NCBI RefSeq assembly: GCF_003628555.1
Contig: NZ_CP021731.1
Span: 372,001 to 436,000, forward strand
DNA: 64,000 nt
Reading direction: 5' to 3'
DNA from: Azoarcus sp. DN11
GTDB taxonomy: Bacteria; Pseudomonadota; Gammaproteobacteria; Burkholderiales; Rhodocyclaceae
Shown here one piece after another: positions 44,528 through 53,900 of the stretch (the stretch's first letter is position 1; the number at the start of each line of letters is the position of its first letter). Made by a program: the position numbers and the translations under genes. The notes beneath the pieces are model-generated. The model worked only from the letters and a program-made list of their open reading frames with translations, had not been told where the DNA came from and searched no databases.

Positions 44528-47244
44528 GCGGGCCAGCGTTCGTCGGCGGCGAGGCGCTCGGCCATCTGCCGCTGCGTCGCATCAAGGGTGTCGGCGAGCG
44601 CGCGCACCTGGTCGGGCACCTGGCCCGAATCGCCGGCGCGGATCGCCGCTTCCGTCTGCAGCGCCTGGGCCTGCAGGGCATTCAGCCCGAGATTTCCCGC
44701 CACCCCTTTCAGCGTATGCGCCTCGAGGCGCAACGGGTCGAGGTCGCCTTCGGCCAGGAGCCGGTGGAGGCGCGCCCCGCTGTCGCGGTGATGATCGAGG
44801 AACATCGCAGCCAGCTGGCGGTACAGCCCGGCGTCGCCGCCGATGCGCGCCAGGGCCTCGTCGAGTCCGGGTTCCGGCGGCATCGCGGAGGTGTGGCCCG
44901 GCGCAGCGGGGGCAGGGGGCTGGTCCGGGGCCGGCGTGTCCGCGCCCGCTCGCGGCTGCGCGTGCCCTGCGGCGGCATCGGCCACGGCGAGCCAGCGCGC
45001 CAGCACGTCCGGCAGGGTGCGGAAGTCGATCGGCTTGATGACGTGGTCGTTCATGCCCGCCGCCAGGCAGCGTTCGCGGGCCTCGCTGAAGGCGTCGGCG
45101 GTGATCGCCAGGATCGGCAGCGCGTCGTGGTCGAAGTGGCGGCGGATCTGCCGGGTCGCTTCGAGGCCGTCCATCACCGGCATGTGCAGGTCCATCAGCA
45201 CGAGGTCGTAGGCGCCGTCGCGGGCGCGCGCGACGGCTTCCTCGCCATTGTTGGCGATGTCGACCGTCAGGCCCAGGCGGCGCAGGAACTCGCCGGCGAC
45301 CTGCTGGTTGAGCGGATTGTCCTCGGCGAGCAGGACGTGGTGGCCGGCCAGGCTGAACGAAGCGGCGCCGGCCTGTCGGGCGGGTGCCGCCGACCCCTGC
45401 GCCGCGGCGGCCGGGCGCAGGCGCAGCGCGAAGCGGAAGCGGCTGCCGACGCCGGGCTCGCTGTCGACCGCGATCGCGCCGTGCATCAGTTCGGCCAGCT
45501 GCTTCGAGATCGCCAGCCCCAGGCCGGTGCCGCCGAACTGGCGCGTGATCGCATCGTCGGCTTGCGAGAAGGGCTGGAACAGGCGCGCGACCTGGGCGGC
45601 GGTCATGCCGATGCCGGTGTCGCGCACGACGAACTGCAGCAGGTCGCCGTCGGCATCGCTGCCCAGGCGCTGCAGCTCCAGGCTCACTTCGCCGTGGTGG
45701 GTGAACTTGATCGCGTTGTTCGCGAGGTTCAGGAGGATCTGGCCGATGCGCAGCGCGTCGCCGACGTAATCCATCGCGCCCTGCTCGTCGAGGCTGACGC
45801 GCAGCGCCAGCCCCTTTTCGCGCGCGCCGAAATCGAGCTGGCCGACCACTTTCGCGACGAGTTCGCGCAGGTTGAACGGCGCGGCGCCGATCTCCATGCT
45901 GCCGGCCTCGATCTTGGAGAAGTCGAGCACGTCGTTGATGACGTGCAGCAGGCCGTCGGCGGCGCCGCCGATCTTGTCGAGGTAGTCCTGCTGTTGCGCG
46001 TCGAGCGGGGTATCGAGCGCGAGCCGGGACATGCCGATGATGGCGTTCATCGGCGTGCGGATCTCGTGGCTCATCGTCGCGAGGAAGCGGCTCTTCGCAC
46101 GGTTCGCGGCTTCGGCCGCATGCAGCGCCTGCTCGAGGCGCGCGTTGGCGTGTTCGAGCGCGTCGCGGCTCGCCTGCAGTTCCTGCGTGCGCAGCGCGAC
46201 TTCGCGTTCGAGCTTGTCGTGGAACTGGCGGTGGGCGTCGAGCGCCTCGCGCAATGCGCGCGACAGGATGCCGATCTCGTCCGGGCTGTCGTCGGCCGGG
46301 ATGGCGTGGACGCCCTGGGCGAGCGGCGCCTCGACGGCGCCGGCGAGCCGGTCGAGGCGCACCGTGAGCCGGTTCGCGAGCCGGTCGAGGCGCACCGTGA
46401 GCCGGTTCGCGAGCCGGTTCGAGAAGCGCCACACCAGCCACATCGCGGGCAGTGCCAGCGCGATCAGCAGCAGCAGGGTGTCGCGCAGGGGGCTGAACCA
46501 CGGGTTGTCGCTGCGGGAGAGCTCGAACGTGATGTGATAGAGGTCGGGATGGCGCGGGGGCTGCACGACCTGCGTCACCGACGGGGCGTGCGGGCCGCGC
46601 GCGCTGCCATCGCGTATCGCGATCACCGGCGCGTCCCCGCGTTCGAGCAGGACGTTGAAGTGCTCGCCGAGCGTGCCGCTGGCCTCGGTGAGCAGCACCG
46701 ACAGGTCGACGCGGCTCAACAGCACGCCGATCACGTCGTCGGTGTAGGGGAAGACGACCGGGTAGGCGACCAGCATCGCATTGCCCTGGTCGACGGCGAT
46801 CGGGTGACGATCCGCGCCGGTCGCCGCGAGCACCCGCGACGCGAGTTCGTCGGCGACGGTCTTCGCTTCGTCGACGAGGTTTGCCGACCCGGCGATGAAG
46901 CGTCCGCGGTAGTCGAGCAGGGCGAGCCGGGAGATCTTGCCGCTGTTGTACTGGCGCAGGAAAGGCCGCAGGTAGGCTTCGCGCCCCGTCGTGTCGGTCA
47001 GCGCGGTCCAGATCAGGGGGCTGCGGCTGAGGTCTTCGGCGGCCTCGGTGAGGTTGGCGAGGCGGGCGTTGAAGTTGCCGGCCAGGACCTGCAGCGTGGT
47101 CGTCTGCGCTTGCCGGATCGAACGGCCGATGTTGTAGGCCTGCAGCGACAGCACGCCGACGCCGGTCAGCACCAGCACCGACATGGTCAGCAGGAAGGCG
47201 CTCTGCCGGATGCGGGCGGCGAGGCCGGTCGCGTGCTGGGCCAC
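44518..47244 (-). CDS. Membrane hybrid histidine kinase (sensor-HisKA-HATPase-REC-HPt)
   Basis: A 908-aa protein. One transmembrane helix (about 15-35), a periplasmic sensor domain (about 36-255, probably CACHE-like), a second helix (about 258-280), and a signalling coiled coil. Then HisKA with His393 in [10 protein letters not shown], HATPase ([21 protein letters not shown]), a receiver with Asp685 in [11 protein letters not shown], and an HPt domain with His843 in HTLKG. The full phosphorelay is thus in one chain. Just after helix 2 the segment of 11 residues [11 protein letters not shown] is present twice in tandem (see repeat). The gene is 7 nt downstream of a periplasmic binding-protein gene, which probably delivers the signal. 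Confidence 0.94.
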   Translation of the reverse strand: MAQHATGLAARIRQSAFLLTMSVLVLTGVGVLSLQAYNIGRSIRQAQTTTLQVLAGNFNARLANLTEAAEDLSRSPLIWTALTDTTGREAYLRPFLRQYNSGKISRLALLDYRGRFIAGSANLVDEAKTVADELASRVLAATGADRHPIAVDQGNAMLVAYPVVFPYTDDVIGVLLSRVDLSVLLTEASGTLGEHFNVLLERGDAPVIAIRDGSARGPHAPSVTQVVQPPRHPDLYHITFELSRSDNPWFSPLRDTLLLLIALALPAMWLVWRFSNRLANRLTVRLDRLANRLTVRLDRLAGAVEAPLAQGVHAIPADDSPDEIGILSRALREALDAHRQFHDKLEREVALRTQELQASRDALEHANARLEQALHAAEAANRAKSRFLATMSHEIRTPMNAIIGMSRLALDTPLDAQQQDYLDKIGGAADGLLHVINDVLDFSKIEAGSMEIGAAPFNLRELVAKVVGQLDFGAREKGLALRVSLDEQGAMDYVGDALRIGQILLNLANNAIKFTHHGEVSLELQRLGSDADGDLLQFVVRDTGIGMTAAQVARLFQPFSQADDAITRQFGGTGLGLAISKQLAELMHGAIAVDSEPGVGSRFRFALRLRPAAAAQGSAAPARQAGAASFSLAGHHVLLAEDNPLNQQVAGEFLRRLGLTVDIANNGEEAVARARDGAYDLVLMDLHMPVMDGLEATRQIRRHFDHDALPILAITADAFSEARERCLAAGMNDHVIKPIDFRTLPDVLARWLAVADAAAGHAQPRAGADTPAPDQPPAPAAPGHTSAMPPEPGLDEALARIGGDAGLYRQLAAMFLDHHRDSGARLHRLLAEGDLDPLRLEAHTLKGVAGNLGLNALQAQALQTEAAIRAGDSGQVPDQVRALADTLDATQRQMAERLAADERWPAQA
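46345..46410 (-). repeat. Perfect 33-bp tandem duplication in the kinase signalling helix
   Basis: Two identical 33-bp units (46345-46377 and 46378-46410) encode an 11-residue repeat in the coiled coil after the second membrane helix; the next bases begin a third partial unit. It is in frame and adds one hendecad, which would preserve coiled-coil phase. Confidence 0.9.
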
Positions 47245-47251
47245 GAGCGCG

Positions 47252-48460
47252 TCAGCGCCTTTCCGTGCGCGCGGACGAAGCCGCCAGCGGCACGAGCACG
47301 TCCTGCGCGGTGTAGCGCGCCATGAACACCTGCTCGGGCGACAGCGCGTCGTGGCGATCGGGCGTGAACGGCCGTTCGTAGTTGCGCACCAGGCCCTTGT
47401 AGGCGGGCAGATGTTCGAGCGCGTCGCGCACCTTGGCGCGGTCGGCCGAACCGGCCCGCGCGATCGCCCGCGCGAGGAGATGGGTCAGGTCGTAGGCGTG
47501 GGCGACGCCCACCGGCGCACGCACCCGCTCGGCGCCGGCGATGCCGTAGCGTGCCTTCAGCGCCGCGAGCACGCGCTTCGCGGCAGGGGTGTCGCGCCCG
47601 ATGAAGCTGAAGGTCTGGACGACGGCGAAGTCGACCTGGTCGAGCGCCGGGCCGGCCAGTTCCGCGAAGGCGCCGCCGGTCACCCCCCAGTGGCTGATGA
47701 TCGGCATGCGCTCACCCGCCGGCAGGGCCGCGAGCTCGCGCACCAGCAGCGAGCCTTCGGTCTCGTTCGCGACGAGGATGATCGCCTGGGCGCCGGCGGC
47801 GCGCAGGTCGCGGTATTGCTCGAGCAGGGACTGGTCGCCCCAGTTGTACCAGCGCTCGCCGACGATGCCCACGCCGGCTGCGCCCGAGGCGGCGGTGAGG
47901 GCGGCGCGGTTGCTGCGGCCCCAGCCGGTGTTGGGCAGCAGGATGCCGACGCGGCTGGCGCCACGCTGGTGGCGCGCGAAGTTCAGCATCACCGGCGCAG
48001 CCCAGGAGTCCTTCAGCGACAGCCGGAAGGTGTAGCTCGGGCGGTACTTGTGCTCGGTGATCGGGTCCGCGGAGCCCCACGGGTCGAGGATCAGCACGCC
48101 CTGCTCCTGCGCCACCGGCAGCCATTCCAGGATCACCGGGCTGAACTTGCCGCCGAACACGCCGACGAGGTTGGGCATCGCCGCCAGTTCGCGCAGGTTG
48201 TCGACGCCGATGGCGGGGATCGAGCGGTTGTCGCGCGTGACGAGGGCGAGCTTGCGCCCGCCGAGCAGCCCGCCGGCGGCATTGATCTCGTCGATCGCGA
48301 GCTCGATGCCCTGCTGGATGGCCTGGGCGGAGGTGCTGGTCTTGTGTCCGAATTCGGCATCGAGGCCGACCAGGATGGGCGGCTGCTCGGCGGCCGCGGA
48401 CGACAGGCTCACGGCGAGGGCGAGCGCGCCGAACAGGGCGTGCAGGGGCTTGAGCGACAT
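47252..48460 (-). CDS. Periplasmic binding protein (LivJ/UrtA-like) of a sensor operon
   Basis: A 402-aa protein with a signal peptide (about 1-24, ending SSAAA). The mature part is a type I binding-protein fold: [55 protein letters not shown] and [13 protein letters not shown]. No permease or ATPase genes accompany it; instead the next gene, 7 nt away, encodes a membrane hybrid kinase. Binding proteins dedicated to sensing (as TorT is for TorS or LuxP for LuxQ) are known, so this is probably the ligand receptor for that kinase. The ligand is not predictable, though the fold favours amino acids, amides or urea-like compounds. Confidence 0.88.
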   Translation of the reverse strand: MSLKPLHALFGALALAVSLSSAAAEQPPILVGLDAEFGHKTSTSAQAIQQGIELAIDEINAAGGLLGGRKLALVTRDNRSIPAIGVDNLRELAAMPNLVGVFGGKFSPVILEWLPVAQEQGVLILDPWGSADPITEHKYRPSYTFRLSLKDSWAAPVMLNFARHQRGASRVGILLPNTGWGRSNRAALTAASGAAGVGIVGERWYNWGDQSLLEQYRDLRAAGAQAIILVANETEGSLLVRELAALPAGERMPIISHWGVTGGAFAELAGPALDQVDFAVVQTFSFIGRDTPAAKRVLAALKARYGIAGAERVRAPVGVAHAYDLTHLLARAIARAGSADRAKVRDALEHLPAYKGLVRNYERPFTPDRHDALSPEQVFMARYTAQDVLVPLAASSARTERR

Positions 48461-48483
48461 CGGGAGCTCGTTCGCGGGGGCGT

Positions 48484-49089
48484 TCAGGCGTCGTCGTCGT
48501 TGAGCAGGGCCCCCAGTAACTGGAAAGCCTTGCGTTCGGACAACTTGTCCGTGCGCGACAGGTTGAGGATGGTCTTGGCGAGCGCTTCGGCGATCGGGCC
48601 GACAGTTGCGCGCGGTTTGTCGAACAGCGCCGTCGGTGCGGTGGCCTGCGCGAGCAGCGCGGCGACGGCGGCACCGGCTCCGCCGGAAAGGACGGCGTCG
48701 ACCGGCGTGCGCGGTGCGGCGGGGGAAGGTGCGGCGCCCTCCGGGCCGGCGGGAGGGCCGAGCACGTCCCAGGCGGACTGCGGCACGGTGTCGTACGCCT
48801 GCGGCACATCGAGCCAGCCGCCGGGCAGGCCGAGGGCCCGCTCGATCGCCTGCGCGAACGGGTCGGACACGGGTTTGCGGCCGGAGGTCATCAGGCTCAC
48901 GCGGCTGCTGGTCAGGTTCGCCGCATGCGTCAGCGCGATCTTCGCGCCGCGCGCGGCGGTCAGCATGACGAGGTTGCGCCGGCGCGTCTCGTTGCGCTCG
49001 TGCTTGCCGCTCGCGGCCAATGCGGATGGGCGGGGCCCCGGAGTGGCCGTGGGCGCCGTGTGGCCCGGTGACTGCGCGTGTTCATCCAT
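48484..49089 (-). CDS. Probable XRE-type HTH protein
   Basis: A 201-aa protein; the ATG at 49089 follows GGAGAAA. The region about 35-95 (RRRNLVMLTAARGAKIALTH, SSRVSLMTSGRKPVSDPFA, GLPGGWLDVP) resembles the Cro/C1-type HTH found in small regulators whose consensus ends in a 'GLP.GWLD' turn. The remaining half is Ala/Pro/Gly-rich with a charged C terminus (LSRTDKLSERKAFQLLGALL) and is unfamiliar. It is the first gene of a three-gene operon with the binding protein (23-nt gap) and the hybrid kinase, so it may be autoregulatory or the output of that sensor. Function is inferred only. Confidence 0.65.
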   Translation of the reverse strand: MDEHAQSPGHTAPTATPGPRPSALAASGKHERNETRRRNLVMLTAARGAKIALTHAANLTSSRVSLMTSGRKPVSDPFAQAIERALGLPGGWLDVPQAYDTVPQSAWDVLGPPAGPEGAAPSPAAPRTPVDAVLSGGAGAAVAALLAQATAPTALFDKPRATVGPIAEALAKTILNLSRTDKLSERKAFQLLGALLNDDDA

Positions 49090-49305
49090 GCAGGTTTCTC
49101 CATCGCAGGTTCCGGCAGGGTTCGCCCTTCGCCGAAACGCGTGCATCTCGTGTGGCTCGCCGGCCGGGAACGGCGGTGCCGCCGGGCGGGCCTTGCGCGG
49201 GGTGCGAGGTGGAATCTTACCTGTTTACCTGGCGCGCGTATGGTTCCCGGAATGTTACCTATCGGGGAGGGGGGCGTCAATGTGGCGGGCGGGTCGAGGC
49301 GGCCG
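49090..49305 (-). promoter_or_regulatory. Upstream region of the XRE/binding-protein/kinase operon
   Basis: A gene-free 216-bp stretch. On the minus strand AGGTAAACAGGTAAG (49230-49216) contains two AGGTAA direct repeats; AGGTAAAC is also found before the receiver gene at 50164-50171. A second GGTAACATT lies nearby (49251-49259, minus strand). Confidence 0.4.
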
Positions 49306-50073
49306 TTAGTGGGCTTCCAGCGCGAACTCGTGCGCAAGGTCGACGCAGAAGCGCCGCAGCGCTTCGGCGAAATCCTGCGCATGGCCGCGCACGGCTTCGC
49401 GGTCGCCCGCGCGCGCGGCCGACCGCAGGGATTCGACGGTTCCGAGGACCTCGTGGGCGCCGATCGCTTCGGCGCCGCCCTCCATGGCGTGGCAGAAATC
49501 GAGCACCCCACGGAGGTCGCCATTGCGTGCGAGCCGGTCGAGCGTCGAGATGCGGTCCGCCGCCAGTTTGTAGAACTCTTCGGCAACGGCTCGCTGGATG
49601 GTCCGGTCGGGGCCGATGTAGAGCTTGATGTGTTCGAAGTCGATGCGCGAGTGCGTCGGCCGCCCGGGCGCGGTGTCGGGCGTCCCGGCCGACTCGCCCA
49701 GGCGCAGTCCCCAGCGCACGGCGCGCTCGAAGAGATCCGCGCGCACCGGCTTCGCGAAGATGAAGACGTTCCGGTACGCGCTGCGGATGCGGGCGAAGTC
49801 GCCCGGGGCCGAGCTGATCACGAGGACCGGCAGGGCCTCGTATTCCGGCTTGGACTTGACGATGTCGAGCAGCGCGACGCCGTCGAACTTGGGCATGCGC
49901 AGGTCGAGGATGATCAGGTCCGGCGTGCGTTCGGACAATGCCACCAGCGCGGCGTAGCCGTTTTCCGAGGAGCGGATGCGGATGTCGCCGCCCAGCTCCT
50001 TCAGCTTGCTCGCATACAGCGTGCGGTAGAACGGGTCGTCCTCGATGATCAGTACATGGTGGTGGGCATTCAT
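49306..50073 (-). CDS. Receiver-HPt protein
   Basis: A 255-aa two-part relay protein. The receiver (about 5-125) has IIEDDP, Asp57 in IILDLRMPKFDG and the Lys of FAKPVRAD. The C-terminal helical half (about 150-245) has an HPt-like helix with His195 in CHAMEGGAEAIGA; the usual HTLKG is HAMEG, so the Lys is a Glu. Both phospho-sites are thus plausible. It lies beside and divergent from a second receiver gene, and both flank a large hybrid kinase, so it may shuttle phosphate between the kinase and the downstream REC-EAL protein. Inference from layout. Confidence 0.88.
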   Translation of the reverse strand: MNAHHHVLIIEDDPFYRTLYASKLKELGGDIRIRSSENGYAALVALSERTPDLIILDLRMPKFDGVALLDIVKSKPEYEALPVLVISSAPGDFARIRSAYRNVFIFAKPVRADLFERAVRWGLRLGESAGTPDTAPGRPTHSRIDFEHIKLYIGPDRTIQRAVAEEFYKLAADRISTLDRLARNGDLRGVLDFCHAMEGGAEAIGAHEVLGTVESLRSAARAGDREAVRGHAQDFAEALRRFCVDLAHEFALEAH

Positions 50074-50237
50074 CGTCCGCGCACGCGATGTGGGTAATGG
50101 AAGGATGGTACGCGAGCTTTCCCGCGTATGCAGTCTTGTTTCAATGTAACGGTTTACGTTTTGAGGTAAACTATACCTTGTGCCGCGGAGGGGAACGTGC
50201 CCTTCGATCGGGGCCGGGCGGCAGGGGAGAGCGAAGC
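50074..50237 (+). promoter_or_regulatory. Divergent control region of two receiver genes with repeated motifs
   Basis: GTTTCAATGTAA (50138-50149) is identical to a 12-mer at 43874-43885. GTTTAC (50152-50157) and GTAAAC (50166-50171) form an inverted repeat with an 8-bp spacer, the second half being part of TTTGAGGTAAAC (50160-50171). TTTGAGGTTAAA precedes the PAS gene at about the same distance from its start. Confidence 0.55.
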
Positions 50238-50744
50238 GTGACCGGGGACGGAGCGGAATCAGGACTGGCGCCGAAGGACGGCGCAGGGGCGGGCGTGCGC
50301 CGGATCCTCGTCGTGGACGACGATCCGCTGATGTGCAAGCTCATGGGGGCGATGCTGTGCGAGTATCCGGCGCAAGTCCGCGTCGCCGGCGATGTGGCGG
50401 AAGCACGGGCCGCGATCGGCGCCTTCCGGCCGCAGTTGGTGTTCCTCGACGTCGCCCTCGCGGGGCCGTGCGACGGGCTCGATCTGTGCCGCGAACTGAA
50501 GGCCGCGGCCGGCGCCGCGTCACCGCTGGTGATCATGATATCGGGCCACAATGCGCTCGCCGACATCGATGCGGCGTTGCGCGCGAGTGCCGACGGCTAC
50601 CTGCTGAAGCCGTTCTCGGCCGTCCAGGTGGAGGGGGTGCTCGATGCGGCGGAAGCGTGGCTGCTGGGCTCGCCGCGGCCGTTTCGCCATTACTGGCCGT
50701 TCGACCGGCGCTGCCCGCCGCCGGCCGCCCCGGTGACCGGTTGA
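50238..50744 (+). CDS. Single-receiver response regulator
   Basis: A 168-aa protein. The receiver (about 20-140) has VVDDDP, Asp71 in FLDVALAGP, the Thr/Ser site MISGHN and the Lys of LLKPFSA. A short tail of ~25 residues, PFRHYWPFDRRCPP, has no known fold. The GTG at 50238 with the ribosome site AGGGGAGA is preferred over codons further upstream that would sit in the promoter. It is 179 nt before the large hybrid kinase and probably belongs to the same unit. Confidence 0.88.
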   Translation: MTGDGAESGLAPKDGAGAGVRRILVVDDDPLMCKLMGAMLCEYPAQVRVAGDVAEARAAIGAFRPQLVFLDVALAGPCDGLDLCRELKAAAGAASPLVIMISGHNALADIDAALRASADGYLLKPFSAVQVEGVLDAAEAWLLGSPRPFRHYWPFDRRCPPPAAPVTG

Positions 50745-50923
50745 GCGCCGTGCTTCGCGATGGCAGACCGCGCCCGGCTGCGCGGTCAGCGCGCGCGTGC
50801 GCAAGTCACGCGGCGTTTGTCGCAGTTGCCGGTATCATTTTCCGGGCAGCGGCGCAACAGATAGAAAGGCCGTGATGCGGGAAGGCGCGTGGTACGCCGC
50901 ACGGCGCGGGAGGGAATTTCGCC

Positions 50924-53900
50924 ATGACGGTTCGTGAGGAATTGGCGGCCGAGTCCGTCGCCGACCCGGCCGGGGAGCCGGGCGAGGTGCGTGGCTTCAT
51001 CGCGGCGATCGTCCCGCAGGCATGGTGGGGGAAGGTCATCGCGCTGGCGGTGCTGTATTTTGCCGCCGGTCTGCTGGCGACCCTGCTGGTCGCTGCGCCC
51101 ACCTACGCCTCGCCGGTGTGGCCGGCTGCCGGCGTGGCCTTCGTCGCCCTGCTCGTGTGCGGCCCGCGTTGCTGGCCGGGGGTGTGGGCGGGGGCTTTCC
51201 TCAGTGACCTGATCCAGGATTTTTCCGCGACCGGGGCCGTCTTTGCGGCGTGCGTCGCCACGGGGGCCGCGCTGCAGGCCCTGGCGGGTGCCTGCCTGGT
51301 GCGGCGCCTGCAGCCGGATCTGCGGTTGATGTCGCAGGCGGGCGACGTCGCGCGCTTTCTCTTCCTGATCGGCCCGCTCGCCTGCATCGTCGCGCCCAGC
51401 CTCGCGGTGTCGGCACGCCTCGGTCTCGGCCTGATGCCGCTCGATGCCCTGCCCGGCGAGTGGCTGGCGTGGTGGGCGGGGGACACGCTCGGCGTGCTGC
51501 TGTTCGCGCCGGTCCTGCTGATCGGCATGACGAGGGGGCGTCCGCCGTGGGCGCGGGGCGCGGCGGCGTTGCGCATCGTCCTGCCGCTGCTGGTGACGGC
51601 GATCCTGCTGGTTACGGCCAACCACGGCATCGTCCGTCTCGAGCAGAGCCGGATGCAGGCGCAGATCGCCCAGCGCATCGACGAAGTGTATGAGATCGGC
51701 TTCCTGCCGGTGCCGGGCGTGCTGGGGCCGCTGCGCGGAGTCGAGCGATTCTTGTCGTCGAGCGAGGAGGTCACCCGCGAGGAGTTCGAGCGCTTCACGT
51801 CGTGGTTCGCCGCCCAGTCCGCCGTGCTGGCCGTCGACTGGGCGCCGCACGTGACGCAGGCGGGGCGTGCGCGCTTCGAGGCGGACGTGGCGGCGGGAGG
51901 GGCTCCGGGATACCGCATCATGGAACCCGACGACGATGGCCGGCTGCGGCCGGCAGGCGAGCGCAGCGACTATTTCCCGGTGCTGTTCAGCGCACCACGG
52001 CGCGCGAACCTCTCGATCATCGGCCTCGATCACGCGTTCGAGTCGCTGCGCCGCGTCGAGCTCGCACATGGGCTCGCCAGCGGTGATGTGCATGTCGCGG
52101 AACAGATTGCGTTGGTGCGCAAGTCGTCGCCAGCCGTGCTCGCCTACCTGCCGGTCTTTCGCGTGGATGAAGCTGCGGGGCCGGGGCTTGAGCCGCCGGC
52201 GGCGCGCGAGGTCCGCGGTTATGTCGTGGGTATTTTCGACATCGCGCGCATGTTCGCGCCGCTGGCGGACGCGGCGCGTGCGCGGGGGCTCGCGTTCCGC
52301 ATCTCGGACGTGACGTCCGGGAGCGGGAGCAAGGTATGGGTCGAACAATGGCCGGCCGGTACTGTGGCGCGGTGGGCGCGCGACCTCGATTTCGGCGGGC
52401 GGACGCTGCGCCTCGACCTTGCGCCGGCGGGCGGCGTCATGGCGGCGGGCTACTCCATCGAGCTGAAGATGTTCGAAGCCATCGCGGTGCTGGCCGCCTT
52501 CCTCGTCGCCTTCGTCGCGCTGAGCGCCGCGAGCCACGCGGCCGCGGTGCAGCGCGAAGTCGCCGTGCGCACCGCCGACCTCGCGCGCGAGCTCGCGGCC
52601 CGGCGCGAAGCCGAGGCACTGCTCGACCGCTTCTTCACGCTGTCCCTCGACCTGCTCGCGATCGCCACTGCGGATGGCCGCTTCGTGCGCGTGAGCCCGG
52701 CGTCCACGCAGACGCTGGGCTGGGGGGCGGACGAGCTGGAGGCGCAACCGCTCTTCGCGCAGGTGCATCCGGACGATGTCGATCGCGTGCGCAGCGAATT
52801 CGCCGCGACCGGCGAGGACGGCACGATCGGCTTCGAATGCCGGCACTGCTGCAAGGACGGATCCTGGCGCTGGCTCGAGTGGCGGGCGCGGCGCCATCCG
52901 GACGGTCTCGTGTTCGCATCGGCGCGCGACATGACGGAGCCGCACCAGACGGCGCAGCGCCTGCGCGAACTGAATGTCGAACTGCAGCGGGCCAGCGCCG
53001 ACGCCGAGCAGGCGAGCCGTGCCAAGTCCGCCTTCCTCGCGACGATGAGTCACGAGATCCGCACCCCGATGAACGGCGTCATCGGGCTGGTCGACGTGCT
53101 GTCGCGCACCGGACTGACCGAGGAGCAGGCCGACCTCGTCAAGACCGTGCGCGAGTCCTCGACCAGCCTGCTGGGCATCCTCGACGATGTGCTGGATTTC
53201 TCGAAGATCGAGGCGGGCAGGCTCGAGATCGTGCGCACGCCGGTGGTGGTCGAGGATCTCGTCGAAAGCCTGTGCAGCTCGCTCGCGCCGCTCGCCGCCC
53301 GCCAGGGCGTGGACCTGTCGGTGTTCGTCGCGCCCGACATTCCCGAACGCGTGCTGGCAGACGAGACGCGCCTGCGCCAGGTGCTGTACAACCTCGTCGG
53401 CAACGGCATCAAGTTCTCCGCCGGGCGCCCCGAGCTGCGCGGTGACGTGGCCGTGCGCGCGCGCGTCGCCCAGGCGGAGCCCTTGCACCTGAGCTTCGAG
53501 GTGTCGGACAACGGCATCGGCATTGCGCAGGAGCGGATCGCCCACCTGTTCACCCAATTCACGCAGGCCGAAGCATCGACGACGCGGCGCTTCGGCGGCA
53601 CGGGCCTGGGGTTGGCGATCACGAAGCGCCTGGTGAGCCTGATGGACGGACGGATCGAGGTCCGGAGCGCGCCGGAGGCCGGCTCGGTGTTCACCGTCAC
53701 GCTGCCCTTCGACGCCGTCGAAGCGGCCGGGCAGCGCGAGCTGCCGCAGCTGGAGGGGATCGAGTGCATCCTCGTGTGCCGCGACGACCACGGTCCGGCG
53801 CTCGCGGATGTGCGCAGCTACCTCGAGCACGCCGGCGCACGGGTGCATCTCGCGCCCGATGCGGACGCCGCCGAGCGGCTCTCGGGCCGCCTCGCAGGCG

